DNA of 64,000 nt from JASLPR01 sp964496475 (lineage in GTDB: Bacteria > Chloroflexota > UBA11872 > VXNJ01), in the NCBI GenBank assembly GCA_964496475.1, contig CAZBZS010000006.1:5927-69926 (forward strand), in the 5' to 3' direction. The position numbers were made by a program, and so were the translations under genes. The notes below the pieces were generated by a model, which saw only the letters and a program-made list of their open reading frames with translations, did no database searches and was not told the DNA's origin. How positions within the stretch are numbered: the first letter of the stretch is position 1; every line of letters starts with the position of its first letter. Shown in pieces: positions 50,296 to 58,407 of this stretch.

Positions 50296-51146
50296 CAGGA
50301 CTCACCTCTCACGTTGATGCTGACGAAATCCTCCAGCGCCTCCCGCCAGCCCCGAAGCTGAACGCCCAGCGCTCTCGCCGCGTTATTGGCCATCACCCCA
50401 TTGGCCGGCACCACCGCCGGCCGTTCAAATTGCGACGCCGGTATCGGGCTGATCTCCACGTCCCCAATCCCCAGCGCCTCCAGCGCGGCCCGCGCCCAAC
50501 CGTACCATGTCGTCTCCTCCTGGTTGACCAGGTGATAAGTTCCGAACGTCCCGGCCTCCACCAGTCCCAGGATCGCCGCCGCCAAGTCGGCCGTCGACGT
50601 CGGCGTCACCCGCTGATCGTCCACGTAGCTCAGGTGCTTCCCGTCCCTGGCCGCCTCCACTAATGCCGTCACAAAATTACGCCGCCGCGGTCCGTACAGC
50701 GTCGAAGTGCGCACCACATAGCGACGTTCGAGCAGCCGGCCCACCACCTTCTCTCCCTCCAGCTTGGTCGCCCCGTACACGTTGATCGGATTCGTCCCAT
50801 CGCCCTCGTCGTAGGGCTCGGTCTTCTCGCCGTCAAAGACGTAATTCGTGCTCACGTATACCATCGCCGCCTCCGCGTCCCGGCACGCCCTGGCCACGTT
50901 TTCCGCACCCACCGCGTTAACGATGCGCGCAGCCTCCCGATCGCCTTCGCAGGCGTCGACGTTCGTCATCGCCGCCGTATGGATCACCAGCTCCGGCGCG
51001 AACGACGACACCACCTCGTCGACCGCGCCGGCCTCGGTCACATCCAGCCCGTCCCCGGCAAGCAGAATGGTCGCGGCCCCGGGCAGCAGCGGACCAAATT
51101 CGCTACCCAGCTGTCCCCCGGCACCCGTTACCAGGATTCTCTTCAA
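50295..51146 (-). CDS. rfbD: dTDP-4-dehydrorhamnose reductase-like SDR enzyme
   Basis: An extended short-chain reductase of the RmlD/RfbD type. From a TTG that overlaps the upstream gene's stop (TTGA) it has 283 residues: ILVTGAGGQLGSEFGPLL (NAD(P) site), THTAAMTNVDACE-like IHTAAMTNVDACEGD, YVSTNYVFDG, and VYGATKLEGEKVV with the catalytic Tyr-x3-Lys. RfbD makes dTDP-L-rhamnose from the 4-keto sugar. The other dTDP-rhamnose genes are absent from the window, so the exact substrate remains inferred. It supplies the nearby glycosyltransferases if rhamnose is used. Confidence 0.85.
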   Translation of the reverse strand: MKRILVTGAGGQLGSEFGPLLPGAATILLAGDGLDVTEAGAVDEVVSSFAPELVIHTAAMTNVDACEGDREAARIVNAVGAENVARACRDAEAAMVYVSTNYVFDGEKTEPYDEGDGTNPINVYGATKLEGEKVVGRLLERRYVVRTSTLYGPRRRNFVTALVEAARDGKHLSYVDDQRVTPTSTADLAAAILGLVEAGTFGTYHLVNQEETTWYGWARAALEALGIGDVEISPIPASQFERPAVVPANGVMANNAARALGVQLRGWREALEDFVSINVRGES

Positions 51147-51388
51147 TCCCCGTCGTCCGTCCCCGATCGCTCGCCCCCGTGCTCCCAGTTGAGCAGCATC
51201 ACCGTCACCCCCGACACCACCGCCCCTACCAGCGCCAGAAACAGCAACTGCGTCACATCGGGTCGCGCCCCAAAACTCGTTATCAGGATCACCGCCACCA
51301 TCGCCAGCGACAGCGCCGCCCACGAATACAGTTTCGCGTGCCTTGCGGTGAGTCGTCGCCAGAAGCGGATCACGGGCAGAACCAGCAC
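51143..51388 (-). CDS. Small two-helix membrane protein
   Basis: An 81-residue protein with two hydrophobic segments (about 22-38 and 48-66) and a short charged tail (EHGGERSGTDDGD). It matches no family I recognise. It is the first gene after a consensus -10 (TATAAT) and is coupled to the reductase by a 4-bp overlap, so it probably belongs to the polysaccharide transcript. Confidence 0.6.
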   Translation of the reverse strand: MLVLPVIRFWRRLTARHAKLYSWAALSLAMVAVILITSFGARPDVTQLLFLALVGAVVSGVTVMLLNWEHGGERSGTDDGD

Positions 51389-51428
51389 TCCAGGACCGTC
51401 GGGGAGGGAGCAGATTTACAATCGGGGT

Positions 51429-51434
51429 ATTATA
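51429..51434 (-). promoter_or_regulatory. Consensus -10 of a leftward promoter
   Basis: The minus strand reads TATAAT, an exact -10, 41-46 bases before the start of the small membrane protein gene. No -35 hexamer resembles TTGACA at 16-18 bp spacing, so activity may need an activator or be weak. It would drive the leftward polysaccharide region and lies close to the divergent miaB start. Confidence 0.4.
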
Positions 51435-51458
51435 TCAACTGCCCCGGTTAAACCATTT

Positions 51459-52829
51459 ATGTCAACCGCAGTACTCCCCCAATCGCAAAACCCCACCCGG
51501 CACCGCTTTCACATTTGGACCAGCGGCTGCCAGATGAACAAGGACGACTCCGAGCGCATCGCGAGGAGCCTTGTTCTCGATGGCCACGTCCCGGTTTCAG
51601 ACCCGGACCGGGCCTCCGTCGTCATCCTCAACGGCTGTAGCGTGCGCGACAACTCCGACCGCAAGGTCTGGGGCCGCATCGGCGCCCTCGGCTCCCGCAA
51701 GAGTCGCCGCGGTGATGTGCTCGTGGCTCTCACCGGTTGCTCCGCCGCCGCTCCCGCCGAGGAGATCGCTCCCTACCTCAAATGGTTGGACGTCGTTTTC
51801 CCCGCCCGCGACCTCGATCCTCTCCGGTCCCTCCTGGCCGAAAATCCCGGCCCTGTCGCCCACGACTGGGACGAATTTCTCCCCGAGCAACTGCCCGGTG
51901 CCGGCGGCGTCTGCCGTTACGTCACCGTCATCCACGGCTGCGACAAGCGCTGTACCTTTTGCATCGTGCCCTTCCGCCGGGGCCCCGAGGAAAGCCGCTC
52001 CATCGACGAAATCATCACGGAAATCGAATCCCGCGTGGCCGAGGGCGCTCGCGAAGTCACCCTGCTCGGCCAGATCATCAACCGCTACGGCCGTAACCTC
52101 GATCCTGCTGCCTCCCTGGCGACCCTGCTGCAGCGCGTAGAATCCTCCCGCTTAGTCCCCCGGCTGCGTTTCCTCACCGCCCATCCCCGCCACCTCGAAG
52201 AGGATCTCACCGCCGCTATGGGAAGCCTTGCCACCGTCTGCGAAGAGATCAATCTGCCGGTCCAGTCCGGAGACGATCTCGTCCTCAAGCGCATGGGACG
52301 GGGCTACGACACAGACTTCTACCGCGGCCGAATCGAATTGCTCCGCCACCACGTCCCCGGCATCGCCATCTCCACCGACATCATCGTCGGCTTCCCCGGC
52401 GAGACCGAAGCTCAGTTCCAGAACACGCTCCGCCTCCTGAAAGAGATCAAGTTTGATGTCGTGCACGTCGCCGCCTTCTCCGCCCGCCGTGGCACCGTAG
52501 CCGCTAAATGGGGCGACACGGTCGAGGTCGATGAAAAGCTGCGCCGGCTGCACGAGGTCGAACGCGTCCAGGAAGGCATCTCCACCTCCCTTAACCACGC
52601 CCTCACGGGCACCACTCACGAGGTCCTGTTCGAAGAGCTGCGCCAGAGCCCCGTCGCCGGCGCCGCGCCCCGCTGGATGGGCCGTACCCGCACCAACAAG
52701 CTCGTCTTCTGCGAGCCCGACGGCGACATTCAGGCCGGCGACATTCGAGCCGTCCAGATTACCGCCGCGACCGCCTGGTCGCTCCGGGGAACCGCCGCCC
52801 CGGCGCTGGCGACTCAGGCGGCCAGCTGA
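51459..52829 (+). CDS. miaB: tRNA ms2i6A37 methylthiotransferase MiaB
   Basis: MiaB inserts a methylthio group into isopentenyladenosine at tRNA position 37. From the ATG at 51459 (456 residues) it shows TSGCQMNKDDSERI (Cys24), NGCSVRDNSDRKVWGRIG (Cys60), TGCSAA (Cys94) and the radical-SAM CxxxCxxC (Cys161, Cys165, Cys168 in HGCDKRCTFCIVPFRRG), then GFPGETEAQFQNTL and a TRAM-like C-terminus. An upstream in-frame extension is the opposite strand of the reductase gene and is excluded. The usual asparagine-threonine context of the second Cys (NTC) is changed to NGC. Confidence 0.93.
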   Translation: MSTAVLPQSQNPTRHRFHIWTSGCQMNKDDSERIARSLVLDGHVPVSDPDRASVVILNGCSVRDNSDRKVWGRIGALGSRKSRRGDVLVALTGCSAAAPAEEIAPYLKWLDVVFPARDLDPLRSLLAENPGPVAHDWDEFLPEQLPGAGGVCRYVTVIHGCDKRCTFCIVPFRRGPEESRSIDEIITEIESRVAEGAREVTLLGQIINRYGRNLDPAASLATLLQRVESSRLVPRLRFLTAHPRHLEEDLTAAMGSLATVCEEINLPVQSGDDLVLKRMGRGYDTDFYRGRIELLRHHVPGIAISTDIIVGFPGETEAQFQNTLRLLKEIKFDVVHVAAFSARRGTVAAKWGDTVEVDEKLRRLHEVERVQEGISTSLNHALTGTTHEVLFEELRQSPVAGAAPRWMGRTRTNKLVFCEPDGDIQAGDIRAVQITAATAWSLRGTAAPALATQAAS

Positions 52830-52876
52830 GACTGCCCATCGAGGCCAAAGCCTCTCGCCCGAATCCCAAACATCGC

Positions 52877-54628
52877 GTGCGCCGCGGGCTTATACGTATG
52901 GGTCTTGGCGGTTTGGCCCTGCTCGCCGCCGCAGCCTGCGAACCGGCCAGCGAACGCGCCCGCGCCAATATTCGCCCCTACTGGGAGCCGGCCCTCATCG
53001 CCGCCACCGACGCCTTCGAGTTACTCCGCCTATTTGAAGTCAACAGCCGCGCCCTCGCCCAGGCCTCGCTCACTCCCGAACGCTACGCCACCGCCATCGA
53101 CAAACTCGGACCGCAGGTCACCCGGCTATCCGAAAGCCTCATCCCTCTCGTCCCCCCGTCCGACGCCGGCGAGACTCATCGCCTGCTCCTCAATGCCGCT
53201 GACGAGCTCGTGATGGCCCTGCGGTCCGTGCGCGAGTTCCGCCGCGACGGCCGCCGCGAACGCCTGGTCACCGCCATCGACGCCATCGCCGGCGCCCGCG
53301 CCTCGCTCACCAAATTCGTCGAAAGAGTTGGCACCGGCAACGCCGCCGAGGCTCTCATCCGCCGCCTCGACAGCCTCGGCGACTTCGACATCCAGGCCAG
53401 CTCCGTCACCCGCTACGCCGTCCTCGTCGGCCAGTTCGTCACCCCCGCCGAAGCCCGCGCCCGGCTCAAGGACTTCAAAGCCGACACCGTCATCTCCGTC
53501 CAGTTCCCACGGTGGGTCGAAGCCGATCGCTGGGACCATCTTGACGAGGCCATCGCCGCCGCCGAGATCTGGAACGAACGCCGCCTTGAGGTTCGCGTCG
53601 AGCACGTGCGCGATGTCGTCTTCAGTCTCGACCTCCGGCGCGCCCCCAGCTCCGCCAGTTGGAAAGAGCTCGCCTGGCTGCAAACCATCACCTTCGACGC
53701 CACCGCCATCGCCGTCTCCGCCGACGGCAACCTGTTCGCGCTCGCTTCCCGCGACGGCCGCGTGCAGGCCTTCGGCGGCGGTGGCGAGCCCCTCTGGTCC
53801 GCCGACACCACCATCCCCACCTCCGGCATTGCCGTCTCCCCCGGCGGTGGCGCCGTCGCCGTCACCGGCTTCGACATCGTCCTCCTGCGCGACGGACTCC
53901 CCGTCTGGCAGCGCCCCTTCCGGCCCGACAATCAGCTGCTCGAAGAAGCCGCGATCTCCCGCGATTCTTTTCTGGCCGTGCGCAGCAGCAACGCCAGCGA
54001 AATCGGCCATGTCTTCGCCTACACCTCCGCCGGCCTTCTCTGGGGCCCAACCCAGGATTACATCGGCGCCGCAGCGATCGACATGGACCCCGAAACCGGC
54101 CTCGTCGCCGTCGGCTCGGTCAAGCAGGATGGAAACCAGGTCGTGCTCATCAGTCCCGACGGGCAGCTCGTTCAGCGCTTTGGCGTCACCCGTCGCATTC
54201 GCGGTGTGTTTCTCGCCCTCAACGGCCAGTTGACCGTCGTCGACACCGCCGACGGACTCGAAATCTACGAGAACGAGCGCGGCGAATTTCAGCGCGACAT
54301 CCCCTTCGAATTTACCGTTATCGCCCCCGATCCCACCGGAACAATCTTCTATCTCGGCAGCCAGAAAGGACTCGCCGCCTACAACCTCGACGGCGCCCAG
54401 CTCTGGTTCAACGACCGCGTCGCTCCCCGCTCGCTCATGGTTTCCAGAGACTACGTCTGCGGACTGTCTTCCGACACCTCCATCAGCGTCATCCAATCCG
54501 ACGGCGTCTACATCGGCGAAGCCACCACCCTGGCTTCCATCAGAGCCGCCGCCCTCGCCTCGGCCACCAACCTGCTCGTCGCCGCCAGTGCCGAACGTTA
54601 TGTCCTTGCCTGGCAGCTCCCCGCCTAG
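52877..54628 (+). CDS. Lipoprotein with helical N-domain and C-terminal beta-propeller
   Basis: The 583-residue product (GTG start) begins with two Arg and a lipoprotein-type signal ending at Cys21 (LLAAAACEP). Residues 30-160 are helical and resemble a four-helix bundle, and residues 270-580 form WD40/PQQ-like repeats with blades such as AIAVSADGNLFALASRDGRVQAF. A stretch around 180-215 (YAVLVGQFVTPAEARARL) faintly resembles a SPOR domain, too weak to assert. No enzyme motif is visible. It follows miaB after 47 bp on the same strand and ends 14 bp before an opposed gene. The role is unknown, probably an extracytoplasmic scaffold. Confidence 0.75.
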   Translation: MRRGLIRMGLGGLALLAAAACEPASERARANIRPYWEPALIAATDAFELLRLFEVNSRALAQASLTPERYATAIDKLGPQVTRLSESLIPLVPPSDAGETHRLLLNAADELVMALRSVREFRRDGRRERLVTAIDAIAGARASLTKFVERVGTGNAAEALIRRLDSLGDFDIQASSVTRYAVLVGQFVTPAEARARLKDFKADTVISVQFPRWVEADRWDHLDEAIAAAEIWNERRLEVRVEHVRDVVFSLDLRRAPSSASWKELAWLQTITFDATAIAVSADGNLFALASRDGRVQAFGGGGEPLWSADTTIPTSGIAVSPGGGAVAVTGFDIVLLRDGLPVWQRPFRPDNQLLEEAAISRDSFLAVRSSNASEIGHVFAYTSAGLLWGPTQDYIGAAAIDMDPETGLVAVGSVKQDGNQVVLISPDGQLVQRFGVTRRIRGVFLALNGQLTVVDTADGLEIYENERGEFQRDIPFEFTVIAPDPTGTIFYLGSQKGLAAYNLDGAQLWFNDRVAPRSLMVSRDYVCGLSSDTSISVIQSDGVYIGEATTLASIRAAALASATNLLVAASAERYVLAWQLPA

Positions 54629-54642
54629 ACGGCCTGACCCGC

Positions 54643-55410
54643 CTACTCCTCCGCAAACGCCTCCGCGAAACCCCACCGGGTCTCCAGCACCGGCCATTCC
54701 GGCACGTCCGCGATATCAAACGGCTCATTCACCAGGTCCCCGTCCGCATCTCGATGACTCAATATCCAGATTGCAATCAACGTGAAATAGCTTCCCTCCC
54801 CGTCCAGAGCGTAAGACCGGTCCTGGTAAGGACGGTACACAGGCAGGAAGAACTCGCCCTTCTCTTTCTCGTACGGAACCAGCTTGTCCGCAATCCGCTG
54901 GCAGTAGAGCGTGTCCTCCTCCGTCCGCATCATCCGCCCGTACGCTCGGCACACCAGCGGACGCGCCGCATACACCGAGCACCGCCCGTCCACCAGCAGC
55001 GGGCACGGTGTCGCCTCGTTGCCGAAGATGTCGTCGATGTATTCCATCGCCGCGGACGACTCAAGATCCATTCCGCCCAGTCGCAGCCAGCGAGGCAGCA
55101 CCGTCGATTCGTCCTCCAGAAATTTCTCGCAGCGCCCCACCGCCTCCCGCCGTTCCTCGGCCGTCAGGTTCGCCAGCATCCAACCGTGCAACAACCGCCA
55201 TTCCGCGAACGTCACCAGCGGCAACTGCCCGCAGCAATCCGAGCAGCCCTCATCGCAGCGCATGCACGCGTGCCTGTCCTCCACCACCTCCCCCAGCAGC
55301 CCGATCAGGCCATACAGCTCCGGCACCGACTCCACCCCACCCAGCGTGTCCAGCGCTTCCTCATACACATCCGTCGCGCCGGCCGCAATGGCCAGGCGCA
55401 ATTTCTCCAC
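54643..55410 (-). CDS. YkgJ-type cysteine-cluster protein
   Basis: A 255-residue protein with the Cys signature of the YkgJ/Fe-S-oxidoreductase-like family: CMRCDEGCSDCC at residues 49-60 and CPLLVDGRCSVYAARPLVCRAYG further on, likely binding a metal or Fe-S cluster. A helical N-terminus precedes it. Members are often found near chaperones or iron-dependent enzymes; the precise role is unknown. It converges with the propeller lipoprotein gene over only 14 bp. Confidence 0.8.
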   Translation of the reverse strand: MEKLRLAIAAGATDVYEEALDTLGGVESVPELYGLIGLLGEVVEDRHACMRCDEGCSDCCGQLPLVTFAEWRLLHGWMLANLTAEERREAVGRCEKFLEDESTVLPRWLRLGGMDLESSAAMEYIDDIFGNEATPCPLLVDGRCSVYAARPLVCRAYGRMMRTEEDTLYCQRIADKLVPYEKEKGEFFLPVYRPYQDRSYALDGEGSYFTLIAIWILSHRDADGDLVNEPFDIADVPEWPVLETRWGFAEAFAEE

Positions 55411-55594
55411 TGGGTCCTGTTCAGATGCGAGTCCCGCCCCTGCCGCCTGCTTGCTGATTTCGCCTTCTCCCTGCTCCGCTCGCCAGCAGTTACTTAACCG
55501 CAGCTAAGATACCCGCTGCAGCCCGCCCAATTCTCACCCGGGCGGGCGGCGCCGCGCACGCCAAATATCTGATGCCGCCCCGGAGACCTCGCCT

Positions 55595-56785
55595 ATGACC
55601 ATCGAGCCTGTATCCGTCGACGAGCAAAACTACCCGCAGGTCCTCGATCTCCTTGAGATTTGTTTCCCCGACGACATGCGCAAATACTTCGAGCTCCATC
55701 ATCGCCGCGATCCCGCCTATTCTTTCAGCCAGGCTCTGGCGCTGGCCGGCGACGGCCGCATTGTCGCCCACGTCCAGGTATTCCACCGCCAGATGGGGTA
55801 CGGCGCCAACGAAATCCCTTACGGCGGTATCGCCGACGTCGCCACCCACCCCGATTGGCGAAAACGCGGTCTGTCGGCAAAGCTGCTCGAGGAGTCCATC
55901 TGCTACATGCATTCCACCTCCCTGCCGCTGTCCATGCTGTTCACCGGAAGGTATTCCCATTACGCCCGCCACGGCTGGGTCCAGATTCCCCAGAGCGTCC
56001 TGCACGCCGAAGTCCCGGCCGATTTGCCCCGCGAGCCTGGCGGATTCGTCGCCAGGGCCTTCGAGCCGGACGATCTCGCACCTCTGCACCGCCAGTATCG
56101 CCGCGAGATCGCCGACCTCACCGGTCCCGAGGCCCGCTCCCTTCCCTACATGGCCGCCCAGATGGAATGGCTCCCGCTCCACCAGGCAAATGTGCGCCGG
56201 GAGGTCTTCGCCCGCGTCGGCCATCCCGCCAGCTACCTGCGCACCCGCGCCGAAGGCGACGAACTGCACGTCCTCGACCTCTCCGCCGGAACCGACAATC
56301 TCGAACGTCTCGCCATCGCCAGAATTTTTCGCCACGCCGCCGATGCCGGTTGCTCCCGGGTCACCGTCCCCGTCGTCTCGACCAGCCGCTTCGCCCGCAC
56401 CTTCGCCGAGACCGTCTCCAGCGAAAATCTCCCTTGGCACCACCGCATGCTGCGCCTCAATAGCCTGCCGCGCCTCCTCGAATGCATCCAGCACACTCTC
56501 TCCCGCCGCCTGCGCGACCCCCTCCCCCACCCGCCCTTCGCCCTCAAAGTCGGCAACCAGGCCGTGCGCGTCGAGATTCCCGGCGGCGGCGTCCGCTTCG
56601 CCCCCGCCACCGGCGACGAGCCCCTGGTCGAGCTCACCCCCGAGGGCTTCTTGAATCTCCTACTGGGACAGCCCGGCAGTCACCACGTCCTCGTCCCGTC
56701 CGGTGCCGATCTCCAACCCACTGCCACCCTCCAGCTCATGTTTCCCCAATCCGGCAATCTCACCTGGCCGGCCGACGAGCTCTAG
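55595..56785 (+). CDS. Eis-like GNAT N-acetyltransferase
   Basis: The 396-residue protein has an N-terminal GNAT fold with the acetyl-CoA loop VATHPDWRKRGLSAKLLEE (R-x-x-G pattern), a second GNAT-like region in the middle, and a C-terminal SCP2-like domain (ALKVGNQAVRVEIPGGGVRFAP). This architecture resembles the Eis family, whose members acetylate amines on aminoglycosides, proteins or small molecules. The substrate here is unknown, and resistance should not be inferred. The gene stands alone, with a likely promoter-free 180-bp upstream region. Confidence 0.8.
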   Translation: MTIEPVSVDEQNYPQVLDLLEICFPDDMRKYFELHHRRDPAYSFSQALALAGDGRIVAHVQVFHRQMGYGANEIPYGGIADVATHPDWRKRGLSAKLLEESICYMHSTSLPLSMLFTGRYSHYARHGWVQIPQSVLHAEVPADLPREPGGFVARAFEPDDLAPLHRQYRREIADLTGPEARSLPYMAAQMEWLPLHQANVRREVFARVGHPASYLRTRAEGDELHVLDLSAGTDNLERLAIARIFRHAADAGCSRVTVPVVSTSRFARTFAETVSSENLPWHHRMLRLNSLPRLLECIQHTLSRRLRDPLPHPPFALKVGNQAVRVEIPGGGVRFAPATGDEPLVELTPEGFLNLLLGQPGSHHVLVPSGADLQPTATLQLMFPQSGNLTWPADEL

Positions 56786-56892
56786 CCCGCCCCTCACCAT
56801 CGCTATGGTCCAGCCCTCACCCTCACTCCGCTACCTGCCGCCGGACACTCGCCACTTCCGGCGTTCCCAGCGCCCTCCCCTCAAAATCAGTC

Positions 56893-56921
56893 TTGGAACC
56901 TGTCCCGGCTTCGCCTAAACT
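56893..56921 (+). promoter_or_regulatory. Candidate promoter of the aquaporin gene
   Basis: TTGGAA and TAAACT are separated by 17 bp, each matching four of six consensus positions. The start of transcription would lie near 56928, leaving an 80-base leader before the aquaporin ATG, which has its own GGAGAAG ribosome-binding site. Confidence 0.4.
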
Positions 56922-57009
56922 CCCCTCAGCTTGGGACTCGATCGGGACCCCCGGCCGGCCGTGCCGGGCGCAACCCGACGCTCGGGCCATCACACAAGTG
57001 GAGAAGACC

Positions 57010-57693
57010 ATGGACGCAACCCGTCGCTATCTGGCCGAATTCGTCGGCGCCTTCGCCCTTGTCTTCATCGGCAGCATGGTCGTCGCCGTCGGCGGCGAGC
57101 GCCTTGGCGGCGGCGCCGCCACCGTGGTCATCGCCGCCTTCGGTCACGGTCTCATCCTGATGGCTATGATCTACGCTCTCGGCGCCATCTCCGGCGCCCA
57201 CTTCAACCCCGCCGTGACCATCGCCCTGGCAGCCCTTCGCAAAATCTCACTTCCCGACGCGGGCGGCTACATCATCTTCCAGCTTCTAGGCGCCGTTGTG
57301 GCCGGGCTCTTCCACGCCGCCATCCTCAGTGAGGGCGCGACCAGCTACGGGCTCACCACCCCGGCTCCTGACGTCACCGACGGCGCCGCTGTTTTGCTTG
57401 AAGGCATCCTGACATTTTTCCTGGTCACCGCTGTCCTCGGCGCCGCCGTCAGCGGCAAAGGTCCACCCGGATTTCACGGCCTGGCCATCGGTCTCACCCT
57501 CACCGCCGCCATCCTTGCCGGTGGCGCTCTCACGGTCGCTTCCCTCAACCCTGCCCGCACCTTCGGACCCGCCATCGTCTCCGGCAACTTCACCTCACAC
57601 TGGGTCTACTGGGTCGGTCCCATCGCTGGCGGGCTCGTCGCCGCGGCCGTGGCTTGGGTTCTCTATTTCAGAGGCCGTCCGGAAACGTCCTAG
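57010..57693 (+). CDS. Aquaporin with tonoplast-type (TIP-like) selectivity filter
   Basis: The 227-residue MIP channel has six membrane segments and both NPA motifs (residues 66-68 and 180-182). Aligning to E. coli AqpZ from the NPA motifs puts His46 at the position of AqpZ Phe43, Ile168 at His174, Ala177 at Thr183 and Arg183 at Arg189. The resulting His-Ile-Ala-Arg filter is that of plant tonoplast aquaporins (TIP3 kind, near AQP8), which pass water, ammonia, urea or hydrogen peroxide. The region ILAGGALTVASLNPARTFGPAIV also resembles TIPs. It is followed by a Cys-rich mini-protein and a truncated peroxiredoxin. Channel specificity is inferred from sequence only. Confidence 0.9.
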   Translation: MDATRRYLAEFVGAFALVFIGSMVVAVGGERLGGGAATVVIAAFGHGLILMAMIYALGAISGAHFNPAVTIALAALRKISLPDAGGYIIFQLLGAVVAGLFHAAILSEGATSYGLTTPAPDVTDGAAVLLEGILTFFLVTAVLGAAVSGKGPPGFHGLAIGLTLTAAILAGGALTVASLNPARTFGPAIVSGNFTSHWVYWVGPIAGGLVAAAVAWVLYFRGRPETS

Positions 57694-57707
57694 GCCGAGG
57701 CGAACGC

Positions 57708-57732
57708 GTATACTAGCTTTGGTATACATAAT
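57708..57732. promoter_or_regulatory. Repeated GTATAC pair with -10-like CATAAT
   Basis: GTATAC occurs twice, separated by eight bases, and is palindromic each time, so the pair forms both a direct and an inverted repeat. CATAAT directly follows and resembles a -10 for the Cys-rich gene downstream. A second direct repeat, CGTTTCGA spaced by one base, lies about 25 bp further on. This could be an operator, though none is recognised. Confidence 0.35.
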
Positions 57733-57795
57733 CTAGAGCGGCTATGTCAGAAGTCGTTTCGATCGTTTCGACTTGTGCTGAGAAAGGGAGTGCCG

Positions 57796-57990
57796 ATGGC
57801 TACTTACGAATGCTCCACGTGCGGGATGTCCGTCAATGCTACCTGTGGCAAGTGTGATGCTCCGCTTGTCAATGACACCCTGCAGTCCGATGATGGATCA
57901 TCTGTGCAGGTCTCCAAATGCCCGAACGATCACGGCAAGATCAAGTCGCCGATGTGCTGTGGCGCTGACATGTCGTGTTTAGCTGCGTGA
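57796..57990 (+). CDS. Cysteine-rich zinc-ribbon mini-protein
   Basis: A 64-residue protein from the ATG at 57796, preceded by GAAAGGGAG as ribosome-binding site. It has Cys6-x2-Cys9, Cys17-x2-Cys20, Cys42, Cys54-Cys55 and Cys61, enough for two metal sites, in a MATYECSTCGMSVNATCGKC framework. It resembles small rubredoxin- or zinc-ribbon-like proteins of unknown function found in marine bacteria. Its neighbours (aquaporin, peroxiredoxin remnant) suggest a redox or stress context, but this is inference. Confidence 0.75.
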   Translation: MATYECSTCGMSVNATCGKCDAPLVNDTLQSDDGSSVQVSKCPNDHGKIKSPMCCGADMSCLAA

Positions 57991-58029
57991 CGATCAGAGA
58001 TCTCATGCTGGGGACGCGCCCTGGGATGA

Positions 58030-58407
58030 GTTCAACCGTTCGCCTTCTCCGGCCTCTGCGATAACGAGCTCGTCGCCTACGGTAAAAAGGCGAACGTCCT
58101 ACGAGATAAAGGCGCCCGCCTGCTTGGCATCAGCATCGACAGCCGCTTTGCCGTCGGCGTGTTTTCCAACACCCTGGATCTCCCTGACGAGATGACCCTC
58201 CTCAGCGACTTCCCGGACGGAACCGCCGGCAAGGCCTACGGCGCCTTCACCTCAGACGCCAGCGCTCACGAGCGCATAACCGTGGTCGTCGATGAGGAAG
58301 GCAAGATCATCTACAAGGTTCACAACGCCATCCCCGATGTCCGCGAGGAAGACGAGGCTCTCGCGCTTCTCGAGCCGCAACCCACGCTCACATCCCCCAC
58401 GAGCTAG
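58030..58407 (+). pseudogene. Truncated peroxiredoxin (AhpC/TSA)
   Basis: The frame open after a TGA at 58027-58029 encodes peroxiredoxin sequence: AFSGLCDNEL with the peroxidatic Cys, LRDKGARLLGISIDSRFAVGVFSN, LLSDFPDGTAGKAYGAF and ITVVVDEEGKIIYKV. The first 35-40 residues of the fold are missing. No start codon precedes the catalytic Cys, and the first usable one is a GTG at 58159, past it. A fragment in another frame (AGDAPWDEF near 58007-58033) may be a remnant of the lost N-terminus. The gene therefore looks inactivated by deletion and frameshift, or assembled wrongly. An intact relative would reduce hydrogen peroxide. Confidence 0.8.

Noticed and set aside
40512..51388. Polysaccharide genes as a recently acquired genomic island
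   Set aside because: No transposase, integrase, tRNA junction or obvious base-composition shift is visible at its borders, so transfer is not supported from sequence alone.
50979..51458. Long N-terminal extension of miaB
   Set aside because: It is the antisense of the reductase and small membrane protein genes and has no MiaB homology; the family begins close to the ATG at 51459.
53380..53520. SPOR domain inside the lipoprotein at 52877
   Set aside because: Only a loose resemblance (VLVGQFVTPAEARARL); the expected second half is not clear, so it is not asserted.
53126..54697. A 523-codon open frame on the minus strand opposite the propeller lipoprotein
   Set aside because: Its product is Gly/Asp/Val-rich with no family features. 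Codon-position GC bias in this GC-rich DNA creates long antisense frames, and the plus-strand gene has a signal peptide and repeat structure.
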